Of a stretch of DNA of 64,000 bases, positions 28,430 to 36,616 are shown one piece after another. A program made the position numbers and the translations under genes. Positions within the stretch are counted from its first letter, which is position 1; each line of letters opens with the position of its first letter. The notes below the pieces were generated by a model. It was given only the letters and a program-made list of their open reading frames with translations, made no database searches and was not told the DNA's origin. The DNA is from Ekhidna sp051379705 (GTDB lineage Bacteria; Bacteroidota; Bacteroidia; Cytophagales; Cyclobacteriaceae): the NCBI RefSeq assembly GCF_051379705.1, contig NZ_CP179868.1, positions 2,542,001-2,606,000 on the forward strand, in the 5' to 3' direction.

Positions 28430-29296
28430 ATGGCTGCAAGAAAAACATTTAGTAACTGGCTAACGAATAAATACCTGCTCATTATCCGTAATGAGGAAAA
28501 TTTTGCTGAGAAGACGACCTTTAGCTTCAATTATGCAAGACTTTTTCTTATGCTGGCGGCTGTGGGTCTATTATTACTATCGCTGGCGGTATATCTTGTC
28601 ACCGTAGCATTAGAGCAATGGCTTGATCCTCGACATGCCCAAATGGAGGCGAATCGGCAGGTTTTAGAATTATCTATGACAATTGATTCGCTTGAGCATG
28701 AAGTCAATAACAAGAATATTTACATTGAAAATGTAAGACGAATTATCGCAGGAGAAGAAATTGATCAAAGTTTAGAGATGAGTCCTGAATCTAATTTGCA
28801 GCCAGCAGAGCTTAGTGAAACCATTCAACCATTAGATTCTCAATTTAGAGCAGACTTTGAAGACTCGGAATTAGGAGATATCACTGCGCTTCCAATCGCG
28901 GTGTCTTCAAATATTTATGAATTAAGAGATATTTATCTCATCAGTCCGCTGGATGGGATCATCACTGATGGATTCAATCCGAAGAGTGATCATTATGGTG
29001 TAGATATGGTTGCTCAGGAAAACGAACCAGTTAGATCAGTTGCAGATGGCGTGGTGATTATGTCATCATGGACCCTTGATGGAGGCTATATCATGGCTAT
29101 CCAACATCCTGGCAATTTAATTTCTGTATACAAACACAATTCGGAATTATTTAAAAACGTTGGTAATTTTGTAGCTGCTGGGGAAGTAGTAGCTACTATC
29201 GGGAATACAGGCGAACTCACTTCAGGGCCACATTTGCATTTAGAATTATGGCATAATGGTAACCCTGTAAACCCACAAGAGTATATTGCACTATAA
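28430..29296 (+). CDS. M23 family peptidoglycan endopeptidase, membrane anchored
   Basis: Zinc endopeptidase of the LytM/M23 family that would cut peptidoglycan cross-links. The ATG at 28430 is taken because it lies just after a -7 promoter match; the frame itself extends to 28394. A short cytoplasmic start (MAARKTFSNWLTNKYLLII) precedes one membrane helix (LFLMLAAVGLLLLSLAVYLV) and a coiled-coil stretch (QVLELSMTIDSLEHEVNNKN). The C-terminal catalytic domain has both zinc-ligand motifs, HYGVDM and HLHLEL, so it should be active. A bactofilin gene follows after 9 bases; M23-bactofilin pairs elsewhere control local wall growth and cell shape, and this is likely one too. Confidence 0.9.
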   Translation: MAARKTFSNWLTNKYLLIIRNEENFAEKTTFSFNYARLFLMLAAVGLLLLSLAVYLVTVALEQWLDPRHAQMEANRQVLELSMTIDSLEHEVNNKNIYIENVRRIIAGEEIDQSLEMSPESNLQPAELSETIQPLDSQFRADFEDSELGDITALPIAVSSNIYELRDIYLISPLDGIITDGFNPKSDHYGVDMVAQENEPVRSVADGVVIMSSWTLDGGYIMAIQHPGNLISVYKHNSELFKNVGNFVAAGEVVATIGNTGELTSGPHLHLELWHNGNPVNPQEYIAL

Positions 29297-29305
29297 AATC
29301 ACGCT

Positions 29306-29722
29306 ATGTTGAATAAGAATCAAAAAGAAGTAGAAGAGTTAAGCAACTCGAGTAACATCATTGGGAAAGGCACGATTGTGAATGGAAGTATTGAAACTTT
29401 TGGCAACATTCGTGTAGAAGGAAAAGTAGTAGGAGACATCAAAACCAAGTCGAAAGCCGCTTTTGGACACTCTTCGCAAGTCGATGGCAGTGTCTTAGCA
29501 CAGAATGCAGAAGTAGCCGGACATATCACCGGTACCATTGAGGTTACTGAGCAATTGGTGTTGAAAGCAACAGCAACTATAGATGGTGATATCATTACCA
29601 ATAAGCTGCTTGTAGAATCTGGTGCTACTTTTAATGGTAAATGTAAAATGGGCGTAAAAAGCAAGGAGATAAAAATTGGAAAGCCCGAAGAAGCAGAACA
29701 GCCACAAGCCCTCAAAGCCTGA
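29306..29722 (+). CDS. Bactofilin (polymer-forming cytoskeletal protein)
   Basis: Small beta-helical protein of the bactofilin family (DUF583) that forms nucleotide-independent filaments and positions cell-wall enzymes. The typical core is GKGTIVNGSIETFGNIRVEGKVVGDIKTKSKAAFGHSS, with valine and glycine repeats every five to six residues. Short polar tails flank it (residues 1-14 and about 115-138). Length is 138 residues. It lies 9 bases after the M23 peptidase gene, its likely partner, and its last 47 bases overlap the proposed TTG start of atpZ, so wall-growth and ATP synthase genes are on one probable transcript. Confidence 0.93.
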   Translation: MLNKNQKEVEELSNSSNIIGKGTIVNGSIETFGNIRVEGKVVGDIKTKSKAAFGHSSQVDGSVLAQNAEVAGHITGTIEVTEQLVLKATATIDGDIITNKLLVESGATFNGKCKMGVKSKEIKIGKPEEAEQPQALKA

Positions 29723-29918
29723 AAAACCAAAGCAAGCCGATAGATCATTCATGAGGCATTATGCCTTGGTGTTAGAGCTTATTGTCTTGAATCTCATTTT
29801 AATAATGGGTGGCTATTATTTAGATGACTACCTGTCCTCAAGCCCTGTAATGATTTTGATCGCAACATTTCTTGCAATGGCAGGCACTATTTGGCTATTA
29901 TTAAAGTCATTGAAATGA
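29676..29918 (+). CDS. atpZ: AtpZ-like ATP synthase accessory protein
   Basis: Small membrane protein at the head of the ATP synthase operon, in the position of AtpZ/AtpI proteins that assist F-type ATPase assembly or Mg/Ca uptake. Two membrane helices are visible (LVLELIVLNLILIMGGYYL and VMILIATFLAMAGTIWLLL) with the family-like GGYYLDDYL turn. The TTG start at 29676 gives 80 residues and a charged N-terminal tail as in relatives. An ATG at 29751 would give 55 residues starting almost in the first helix and would avoid overlapping bactofilin. The start is therefore uncertain. It overlaps the next gene by ATGA. Confidence 0.7.
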   Translation: MESPKKQNSHKPSKPEKPKQADRSFMRHYALVLELIVLNLILIMGGYYLDDYLSSSPVMILIATFLAMAGTIWLLLKSLK

Positions 29919-30262
29919 AAAAGTGGCTTGCATTATTTGTTATTACCGGAATATTGCTTTTTGCTGAATTCTTCTTTTCATCAGTCATTGACTTTCACCC
30001 ATCTTTTAGATTGATGATTTTCTTCTTTGCAGCACAAGCCTTCGTGCTATTCCGGATAGATCATTGGGCGCCTGAAGAATGGAAAGTTCAGATTTCTATG
30101 GTCAAAATAGTGATCCGACTATTGTCCTCCATGGCATTTATTTTGGTGCTGATTTATACACAGTCAGACCACTACACCCTAGTAGTTCAGTTTATTATCC
30201 TCTATTTGATATATATGATCTTTGAAATAGTTGAGGCATTGACTAACTTGCGCCGAAATTGA
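29915..30262 (+). CDS. AtpI-position membrane protein
   Basis: A 115-residue protein with four predicted membrane helices (LALFVITGILLFAEFFF, LMIFFFAAQAFVLFRI, LLSSMAFILVLIYTQ, VVQFIILYLIYMIFEIVEAL). The ATG at 29915 overlaps the previous stop as ATGA, and this start is preferred to the TTG at 29891. It lies between atpZ and atpB, where AtpI-type proteins normally sit. In Bacteroidota this position holds a poorly conserved protein often called hypothetical. The topology fits AtpI, but I see no residue-level signature, so the name rests on position and topology only. Confidence 0.65.
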   Translation: MKKWLALFVITGILLFAEFFFSSVIDFHPSFRLMIFFFAAQAFVLFRIDHWAPEEWKVQISMVKIVIRLLSSMAFILVLIYTQSDHYTLVVQFIILYLIYMIFEIVEALTNLRRN

Positions 30263-30280
30263 GGAACGAACGAATATCCG

Positions 30281-31327
30281 ATGAAAATAGGCGCTATTTT
30301 GAAGCAATCTAACTTTCTGAAAATCAACAAGTTTTTAGCACTATTGCTACTTATTATGCCTGGCCTTGTTTGGGCAGATGGAGGGTCAAAAAAAGATGGA
30401 GAAGATGATAAATTCAACCCAAGTGAATTGATCAACCATCACATTTCAGATTCTCATGTTTGGGAAATATATCACGGAATGACGGTACACCTACCGGTAA
30501 TCGTTTATTCAGAAGAAAAAGGTCTTGATATCTTTTCTTCAGCTAATTTTTATGATCATGAGGACGTAGTGCCTTACAATGGCTATATCATGGATCATGA
30601 TCATATCACACTAGAAAGTGGTGGGCATGTTTTTGACATATCAATTACCAAAAACGTTCTCTTTCTCTTTATTGATGCAGCACTTTTGCTGATTGTTTTT
30701 TTAGCAGTAGCAAGAGGGTATAAGAAAAATACAGGAAGAGCTCCTAAAGGAATTCAGTCTCTTTTTGAGCCAATCATTTTGTTTATCAGAAATGATATTG
30801 CAAAAGAGAACATTGGTCCTAAGTATGAGAAATTCATGCCTTTCTTGTTGACAGTGTTTTTCTTTATATGGTTTGGAAATCTTCTAGGATTGCTACCAGG
30901 AGCAGCAAATCTTACAGGTAATATATCAGTGACACTTACACTCGCTGTGATAACTCTTATTATAACGACATTTTCAGGGCGAAAATCCTATTGGCTTCAC
31001 ATTGTTGATCCTTTAGGAAAATCTATGCCCTGGCTTGGTAAGATTTTCATGTATCTGATCTTGTGGCCGGTTGAGATCATCGGCATTTTCACAAAACCAT
31101 TTTCATTGATGATCCGACTTTTTGCAAACATCACAGCAGGTCATATATTGATTTTAAGTATTATAAGCTTGGCATTTGTATTCCAAAGCTTAGCAGTGGG
31201 TGTTGTGGGCGCGCTTTTCGCAACAGTAATGAATATGCTGGAGCTTTTTGTAGCTGTGTTGCAAGCATATGTGTTTACGCTACTTTCTGCCTTGTACTTC
31301 GGTCAAGCGGTAGAGGAGCATCATTAA
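30281..31327 (+). CDS. atpB: ATP synthase F0 subunit a
   Basis: Membrane stator channel that moves protons past the c-ring. The protein is long for subunit a (348 residues) because of an N-terminal extension with a likely cleaved signal segment (FLALLLLIMPGLVWA) and a histidine- and aspartate-rich periplasmic stretch (ELINHHISDSHVWEIYHG). Such an extension is common in Bacteroidota. The essential arginine is in SLMIRLFANITAGHIL, and the final helices contain FVAVLQAYVFTLLSALYFG. The C-terminus is EEHH. The order a, c, b, delta, alpha, gamma follows. Confidence 0.96.
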   Translation: MKIGAILKQSNFLKINKFLALLLLIMPGLVWADGGSKKDGEDDKFNPSELINHHISDSHVWEIYHGMTVHLPVIVYSEEKGLDIFSSANFYDHEDVVPYNGYIMDHDHITLESGGHVFDISITKNVLFLFIDAALLLIVFLAVARGYKKNTGRAPKGIQSLFEPIILFIRNDIAKENIGPKYEKFMPFLLTVFFFIWFGNLLGLLPGAANLTGNISVTLTLAVITLIITTFSGRKSYWLHIVDPLGKSMPWLGKIFMYLILWPVEIIGIFTKPFSLMIRLFANITAGHILILSIISLAFVFQSLAVGVVGALFATVMNMLELFVAVLQAYVFTLLSALYFGQAVEEHH

Positions 31328-31365
31328 TTTTTAGAAACCAATTTTTAAACTATAAATAATTTATC

Positions 31366-31572
31366 ATGGGAGCAATTGGAGCAGGTTTAGCAGTATTAGG
31401 AGCAGGTCTTGGTATCGGTTTGATCGGTAAAGGAGCTACTGAAAGTATCGCTAGACAACCAGAAGCAGCTGGTAAAATCCAAACAGCAATGATTATTGCA
31501 GCAGCCCTTATTGAGGGTGCAGCTCTATTCGGTGTTGTAGTTGGACTTTTGGCTGTAAACCAGGGAGCATAA
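31366..31572 (+). CDS. atpE: ATP synthase F0 subunit c
   Basis: Proteolipid that forms the rotor ring. Its 68 residues make a two-helix hairpin. Helix 1 is glycine-rich (GAGLAVLGAGLGIGLIG), the polar loop is ARQPEAAGK, and helix 2 carries the ion-binding glutamate E50 in ALIEGAALFGVVVG. The glutamate is followed by Gly-Ala rather than the Ser/Thr found in sodium-binding c subunits, and helix 1 lacks the partner Gln, so a proton-type ring is expected. An unusually long hairpin follows in the atpE-atpF gap (31586-31621), which may help set the high yield of c relative to its neighbours. Confidence 0.97.
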   Translation: MGAIGAGLAVLGAGLGIGLIGKGATESIARQPEAAGKIQTAMIIAAALIEGAALFGVVVGLLAVNQGA

Positions 31573-31585
31573 AAATTCCTAAAAG

Positions 31586-31621
31586 ACTTGGCTATGACCA
31601 CATTAGGTGGCATGGCCAAGT
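31586..31621 (+). other. Long intra-operon hairpin between atpE and atpF
   Basis: Nested pairing of ACTTGGC (31586-31592) with GCCAAGT (31615-31621), then ATG with CAT, then CCAC with GTGG, leaves a 5-base loop. The total is 14 base pairs with single-base bulges. It is followed by TATTAAAAAAG, not a T-run, so it looks like a processing or stability element rather than a terminator. Confidence 0.65.
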
Positions 31622-31658
31622 TATTAAAAAAGACATTTACTATTAAATAATATATATC

Positions 31659-32153
31659 GTGGAATTAGTTACCCCCGACATTGGACTGATCATATGGCAA
31701 CTGATCATTTTCCTAATAGTACTATTCATCCTGCGAGGATTCGTTTGGAGGCCTATTTTAAGTGCACTAAAGGCACGCGAGCATCAGATTGAAGATTCTC
31801 TCAGAGCTGCAGATAATGCAAAAGAAGAGATGGAGCAAATCAAAGCTGATAATGAGTACCTTCTTCAAGAGGCACGCATTGAGCGAGATGCCATCCTTAA
31901 GGAAGCAAAAGAGGAATCAGTTCATATTATAGAGCACGCCAAAGCCGAGACATCCGATATCACTTCAAAGATGATACAAGACGCAAGAGATGCTATTGAG
32001 GTAGAGAAAAAGGCAGCTTTAACTGAGGTAAAAGATTTAGTTGCCTCTTTATCTATTGAGATAGCCGAAAAAGTTCTTCGCGAAAAACTTTCTGATGATA
32101 AATCTCAGAAGGCATTAGTAAGCAAGTTTATCAAAGACGTAAAGGTTAATTAA
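31659..32153 (+). CDS. atpF: ATP synthase F0 subunit b
   Basis: Peripheral stalk subunit linking the membrane sector to F1. It starts with GTG at 31659, since there is no ATG before the membrane segment. One N-terminal helix (IGLIIWQLIIFLIVLFILRGFVW) precedes a long charged coiled coil (about residues 40-140, for example LRAADNAKEEMEQIKADNEYL). The 164-residue length is usual. It is separated from atpE by 86 bases containing the hairpin and from atpH by two bases. Confidence 0.95.
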   Translation: MELVTPDIGLIIWQLIIFLIVLFILRGFVWRPILSALKAREHQIEDSLRAADNAKEEMEQIKADNEYLLQEARIERDAILKEAKEESVHIIEHAKAETSDITSKMIQDARDAIEVEKKAALTEVKDLVASLSIEIAEKVLREKLSDDKSQKALVSKFIKDVKVN

Positions 32154-32155
32154 TA

Positions 32156-32698
32156 ATGTCTGTAGGCAGAATAGCAGTTCGGTATGCAACACCAATCATA
32201 GAATTGGCAGAAGAGAAGAAAATCCTTGATGCCGTTAAAGCTGATATGGAATCTTTCAAGGCTGTATGCGAAGAGAACAGAGATTTTTCGCTCATGCTAA
32301 AGAGTCCTATTATCTCACACTTGAAAAAAGCAGACATCCTGAAGAAAGTCTTTTCAGGAAAAGTGAATGAATTAACGCTTCAGGCATTTGAAATCATCAC
32401 AAAGAAAAGTCGTGAGAGCATGCTCGAGGATATCGCCAAAGAATTTTTACATCTATATAATGTCAAGAAAGGATTAGCTGAGGTTTCAGTGACTACAAGT
32501 ATTGAATTGGATGCGGAAATGAAAAAAGCATTTGAGAAGCTTGCAAAAGACATTACAGGTAAAGAACCACTGCTTACCGGGAAAGTGGATCCAGATATTG
32601 TAGGAGGATACATTCTTAAGGTTGGTGATCGTCAAATTGACGATAGCGTAAGAGGCCAGTTAAAAGAATTAAAACTGAAGTTTTCGAAAAATAAATAA
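32156..32698 (+). CDS. atpH: ATP synthase F1 subunit delta
   Basis: Connects the top of the alpha/beta hexamer to the b-subunit stalk. The helical N-terminal domain starts MSVGRIAVRYATPIIELAEEKK. The C-terminal segment has the family pattern DPDIVGGYILKVGDRQIDDSVRGQLKEL, which contains the usual GG.....D...D.S...L. The length of 180 residues is normal. It lies two bases after atpF and 31 bases before atpA. Confidence 0.95.
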   Translation: MSVGRIAVRYATPIIELAEEKKILDAVKADMESFKAVCEENRDFSLMLKSPIISHLKKADILKKVFSGKVNELTLQAFEIITKKSRESMLEDIAKEFLHLYNVKKGLAEVSVTTSIELDAEMKKAFEKLAKDITGKEPLLTGKVDPDIVGGYILKVGDRQIDDSVRGQLKELKLKFSKNK

Positions 32699-32729
32699 CA
32701 CTAAGCCGCTAGGCTAAACAAATAAAATT

Positions 32730-34310
32730 ATGGCACAAGTAAGACCTGATGAGGTTTCAGCAATTTTAAGAGAGCAGCTTTCTGGTCATAAAACCGAAGC
32801 TGAGCTCGAAGAAGTAGGTACAGTACTCCAAGTAGGTGATGGTGTAGCTAGAATTTATGGACTTGCAAACGCACAAGCGGGAGAGCTTTTGGAGTTTGAA
32901 AATGGCCTGAATGCACTAGTACTAAACCTGGAAGAAGATAATGTTGGAGCGGTACTACTAGGTGATTCAAGTAATGTAAATGAAGGTGACACTGTAAAGA
33001 GAACCGGGAAGATTGCTTCAATTAAGGTAGGAGACGGGATGTGTGGCCGAGTTGTTGACACACTAGGTATACCTATCGATGGTAAAGGAGAGATTTCCGG
33101 TGAAACTTTCGAAATGCCACTTGAAAGAAAAGCACCAGGTGTAATCTTCAGAGAGCCAGTAAGTGAGCCTCTTCAAACAGGTATAACAGCAATTGACTCA
33201 ATGATCCCGGTAGGAAGAGGTCAGAGAGAATTGGTGATTGGTGATCGCCAGACAGGTAAGACTGCTGTGGTTATTGATACCATCATTAACCAAAAAGAAT
33301 TTTACGACAAAGGTGAGCCTGTATTCTGTATTTATGTTGCGATCGGACAGAAAGCATCAACAGTAGCTGGTATCGTAGCTCAGCTTGAAAAAGCCGGCGC
33401 AATGGATTATACAGTAGTAGTAAGTGCCTCTGCTTCTGATCCAGCTCCAATGCAATTCTTCGCACCATTTACAGGTGCAGCTATTGGCGAATTCTTCAGA
33501 GATACAGGACGTCCTGCATTAGTGGTTTATGATGATCTTTCTAAGCAGGCAGTTTCTTACCGTGAGGTTTCTCTCCTTCTAAGAAGACCTCCGGGACGTG
33601 AAGCATACCCTGGTGACGTATTTTACCTTCACTCTAGACTTCTTGAGCGTGCGGCAAAAGTGATTAATGATGATGCTATTGCTAGCCAAATGAATGACCT
33701 TCCTGCTTCATTAAAAGGAAAAGTAAAAGGAGGTGGATCATTGACTGCACTTCCAATCATTGAAACACAAGCAGGTGATGTATCTGCATATATTCCAACC
33801 AACGTAATCTCGATTACCGATGGTCAGATATTCCTCGAGACCAACTTATTCAACTCTGGTATCAGACCAGCGATTAACGTAGGTATCTCGGTATCTCGAG
33901 TGGGCGGTAACGCTCAAATCAAATCAATGAAAAAAGTATCTGGTACATTGAAGCTTGACCAAGCTCAGTTCCGTGAACTAGAAGCATTTGCTAAGTTTGG
34001 TTCTGACCTGGATGCGGCGACTCAGCGTACAATTGATAGAGGTAGAAAGAACCAGGAAATATTGAAGCAACCACAGTTCTCTCCAATTCCGGTTGATGAG
34101 CAGGTTGCGATCATTTATGCGTCTACGAAAGGTTTCTTGGATCCGGTACCGGTGGAAAAAGCAAAAGAATTCCAGACTGAGTTTATCGCAGCAATGCGAA
34201 CCACAGGTAAGGATGCTTTAGCTGACTTTAAAGCTGGTAAGTTGAGTGATGAAGCTGTAGCTAAGACAGAAGAAATTGCTAAGGATATAGCGTCTAGATA
34301 TAAAAAATAA
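32730..34310 (+). CDS. atpA: ATP synthase F1 subunit alpha
   Basis: Regulatory nucleotide-binding subunit of F1. Walker A GDRQTGKT falls at about residues 171-178, with VIDTIINQ after it. The beta-barrel N-terminus has GDGVARIYGL, and the signature PAINVGISVSRVG is near residue 385. The length of 526 residues is standard. It lies between atpH and atpG. The beta (atpD) and epsilon (atpC) genes that follow gamma in many bacteria are absent here: the genes after atpG are unrelated, so beta and epsilon must be elsewhere, as is common in Bacteroidota. Confidence 0.98.
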   Translation: MAQVRPDEVSAILREQLSGHKTEAELEEVGTVLQVGDGVARIYGLANAQAGELLEFENGLNALVLNLEEDNVGAVLLGDSSNVNEGDTVKRTGKIASIKVGDGMCGRVVDTLGIPIDGKGEISGETFEMPLERKAPGVIFREPVSEPLQTGITAIDSMIPVGRGQRELVIGDRQTGKTAVVIDTIINQKEFYDKGEPVFCIYVAIGQKASTVAGIVAQLEKAGAMDYTVVVSASASDPAPMQFFAPFTGAAIGEFFRDTGRPALVVYDDLSKQAVSYREVSLLLRRPPGREAYPGDVFYLHSRLLERAAKVINDDAIASQMNDLPASLKGKVKGGGSLTALPIIETQAGDVSAYIPTNVISITDGQIFLETNLFNSGIRPAINVGISVSRVGGNAQIKSMKKVSGTLKLDQAQFRELEAFAKFGSDLDAATQRTIDRGRKNQEILKQPQFSPIPVDEQVAIIYASTKGFLDPVPVEKAKEFQTEFIAAMRTTGKDALADFKAGKLSDEAVAKTEEIAKDIASRYKK

Positions 34311-34319
34311 TTAAAGCAG

Positions 34320-35210
34320 ATGGCCAATCTTAAAGAAGTAAAAGGTAGGATTCAGTCGGTTGTTTCAACACAGCAGATCACTAAAGCCATGAAAATGGTT
34401 GCAGCTGCAAAGTTGAGAAGAGCACAGGATCGTATCATTCAAATGAGGCCATATTCTCAGAAGCTTTCTGAAATTATTCAGAATGTCTCTGCCGGAGATG
34501 TCGACTCTGGTAACAATCCTTATTCTCAAGAACGCACAATTGACAGGGTTTTAATCGTGGTTGTTACTTCCGACAGGGGATTGTGTGGTGCTTTTAATAG
34601 TAGTGTTTTTAAAGGGACAAAAGCACTAATTGCTGAAAAGTACAGTGAATCTGAGGCTACTGGGAATTTGGAAATCTTGCCAATTGGAAAAAAAGCCATG
34701 GAGCATTTCTCTAAAAGAAAGTACAATGTGATAGGTAAGTATTCTCATTTGATTGAGAAGCTAAACTTTGCAGATGCGAAAGAAGCTGCTGAAATGATAA
34801 TGGCAGACTTTCTCAAAGGGAAATATGATCGAGTTGATATTGTTTATAACGAGTTTAAAAACGTAGCAACTCAAATCATAAATAAGGAACAATTCTTACC
34901 TATTCAGGAAATTGAAGCCGAGGAAAACGAGGAAAGCTTTGGAGGAGTAGATTACATATATGAGCCATCCAAAGAGTTCATCTTTGATGAACTAGTTCCA
35001 AAATCGTTGAAAATTCAGTTCTACAAAACATTGTTAGAATCTAACGCTTCCGAGCATGGGGCTAGAATGACAGCAATGGATAAAGCAACTGAAAATGCGG
35101 ATGAACTTTTGAAAGAATTGAGATTGACTTATAACCGAACTCGTCAGGCAGCCATCACCAAGGAAATTCTTGAGATTGTGGGTGGTGCTGAGGCATTGGC
35201 TCAATCATAA
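34320..35210 (+). CDS. atpG: ATP synthase F1 subunit gamma
   Basis: Central rotor shaft of F1. It has the typical N-terminus MANLKEVKGRIQSVVSTQQITKAMKMVAAAKLRRAQ, a Rossmann-like middle with VVVTSDRGLCGAFNSSV, and the C-terminal helix ENADELLKELRLTYNRTRQAAITKEILEIVGGAEAL. Compared with Escherichia coli gamma there is an acidic stretch near residues 200-210 (IEAEENEESFGG). Length is 296 residues. Its stop shares a base with the start of the next gene (TAATG), which ties the ATP synthase operon to the following membrane protein gene. Confidence 0.97.
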   Translation: MANLKEVKGRIQSVVSTQQITKAMKMVAAAKLRRAQDRIIQMRPYSQKLSEIIQNVSAGDVDSGNNPYSQERTIDRVLIVVVTSDRGLCGAFNSSVFKGTKALIAEKYSESEATGNLEILPIGKKAMEHFSKRKYNVIGKYSHLIEKLNFADAKEAAEMIMADFLKGKYDRVDIVYNEFKNVATQIINKEQFLPIQEIEAEENEESFGGVDYIYEPSKEFIFDELVPKSLKIQFYKTLLESNASEHGARMTAMDKATENADELLKELRLTYNRTRQAAITKEILEIVGGAEALAQS

Positions 35211-35998
35211 TGATTGACCGAGCATATCGTTTTGCTCAAGTTTTATCACTAGATATTGTAATCGGAGTAGTCATTCTGCTCCGATTTTTTTGTGCCCAAT
35301 TTCAAGTAGATCCTGGATGGGAGGTCTATGCGCTTTTAGGAGCTTCGGTTTGGCTTATCTATACCGCTGACCATCTAAGAGATGCAGAAAGTTCTGGATC
35401 CGCCACTCGCATACGCTATGTATTTCACAGGATGCATCGAAAGACTCTCACTGTAGTTTCAATTTTGGTACTAATTGCGATTGCACCACTTGTGTTCTTC
35501 ATTCCGACGGTGATTTTTATAGGAGGTTTGATACTTGTAGTTTTTTCGTTCATTTATCTACTTGTTCAGCATAGACTCTCGGGTTATCTGTCAAAAGAAA
35601 TATATGTATCGATTGTCTATTCTATTGGCGTACTAATGGTGCCGATGTGTTTAAGTTGGATCTTTGATCTTACGTTATTTTTGCTCCTTTTTTTATTGAC
35701 ATATGTCAATTTGGTGATTTTCAGTTGGTATGAAAAAAATGAAGATCAGCAGGACGGATTTCAATCCATAGCAACCCAGATGAGCGAAAAAAAGCTAGAA
35801 AGAACGATCGTTTTACTGTTGGCAACTGGTTTATCGATTTCTTTTTTGACATTTAGTATCACCAGCGTATTCTTCATTATTGGCTTTATCATTTACGCTT
35901 CGATGCTACTTTTCCCACATTTTTTCAAAAAGAACCACATGTTCCGAACCATTGGTGATGGTGTATTTTTATTGCCAATTCTATTCGAATGGCTGTAA
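35210..35998 (+). CDS. Divergent UbiA-like membrane prenyltransferase homologue
   Basis: A 262-residue membrane protein with about eight helices. Two aspartate-rich sites sit where UbiA enzymes bind prenyl diphosphate and magnesium: YTADHLRDAE near residue 53, and NEDQQDGFQSIAT near residue 178, which resembles the second UbiA motif D-x-x-x-D-G-x-x-S. The usual first motif NDxxDxxxD is degenerate, so activity is uncertain. Its start overlaps the atpG stop by one base, and a methyltransferase gene begins 10 bases before its end. That pairing would suit quinone or isoprenoid modification, but this is inference. A clearer UbiA protein lies at 62486-63337. Confidence 0.6.
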   Translation: MIDRAYRFAQVLSLDIVIGVVILLRFFCAQFQVDPGWEVYALLGASVWLIYTADHLRDAESSGSATRIRYVFHRMHRKTLTVVSILVLIAIAPLVFFIPTVIFIGGLILVVFSFIYLLVQHRLSGYLSKEIYVSIVYSIGVLMVPMCLSWIFDLTLFLLLFLLTYVNLVIFSWYEKNEDQQDGFQSIATQMSEKKLERTIVLLLATGLSISFLTFSITSVFFIIGFIIYASMLLFPHFFKKNHMFRTIGDGVFLLPILFEWL

Positions 35999-36591
35999 AT
36001 GACTTTAATCGTATAGCACAGTACTACAATAGAGTTTCCAAACTCATTTTTGGCAATCAGTTGCTTAAAGCCCAGACTTGTTTTTTGGCTGAGATTAAGC
36101 CAGAAGACCAAGTATTGATACTCGGAGGCGGTACCGGAGAATTCCTGGAATACTTGCCGCCGTGTCAAAAAATACATTTTGTAGAAATGTCTAGCGAAAT
36201 GCTTAAAAGAGCTTCAAGTCATACTTTGGAAACTGAAATTGAATTTATCAATATTGATTTTTTGAAGTTTCAGAGTTCTATAAAATATGATTTCATAATT
36301 TGTCCATTTTTTCTGGACTGCTTCAATGAAGAGAATCTCAATCATGTTCTCGCTAAGATAAAGCCGATGCTAAAACCTGACGGACTATTGTTGGTGGCAG
36401 ATTTTAGAAAAACAAAGTCCAACTCCTTGTTATTGGCAGCAATGCACCTATTCTTTCACATTTTTGCCAATTTGGAGGCTGAGCAACTTCTGGATATAGA
36501 CGGAAAAGTAACTTCTTTAGGTTTTATGAAGATAAAGGAGAAAATTTCACATCGAAATCAGCTTTTTTCACGTCTTTATAGAAACCTTTGA
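35989..36591 (+). CDS. Class I SAM-dependent methyltransferase
   Basis: Soluble 200-residue methyltransferase with a Rossmann core. Motif I is VLILGGGTGEFLEYL at about residues 43-57, an acidic post-I segment follows (HFVEMSSEMLKRA), then YDFIICPFFLDCFNEENL and LLVADFRKTKS. The pattern resembles UbiE/Coq5-like enzymes, but the acceptor is unknown. It overlaps the UbiA-like gene by 10 bases, suggesting a coupled pair. The downstream sigma factor gene begins 25 bases later and may belong to another unit. Confidence 0.8.
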   Translation: MAVNDFNRIAQYYNRVSKLIFGNQLLKAQTCFLAEIKPEDQVLILGGGTGEFLEYLPPCQKIHFVEMSSEMLKRASSHTLETEIEFINIDFLKFQSSIKYDFIICPFFLDCFNEENLNHVLAKIKPMLKPDGLLLVADFRKTKSNSLLLAAMHLFFHIFANLEAEQLLDIDGKVTSLGFMKIKEKISHRNQLFSRLYRNL

Positions 36592-36616
36592 CAAAAGGTA
36601 CTGTCATTACACCAAC

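Noticed and set aside
31586..31621. Rho-independent terminator after atpE
   Set aside because: The stem is strong but is followed by TATTAAAAAAG rather than a T-run, and essential genes continue downstream.
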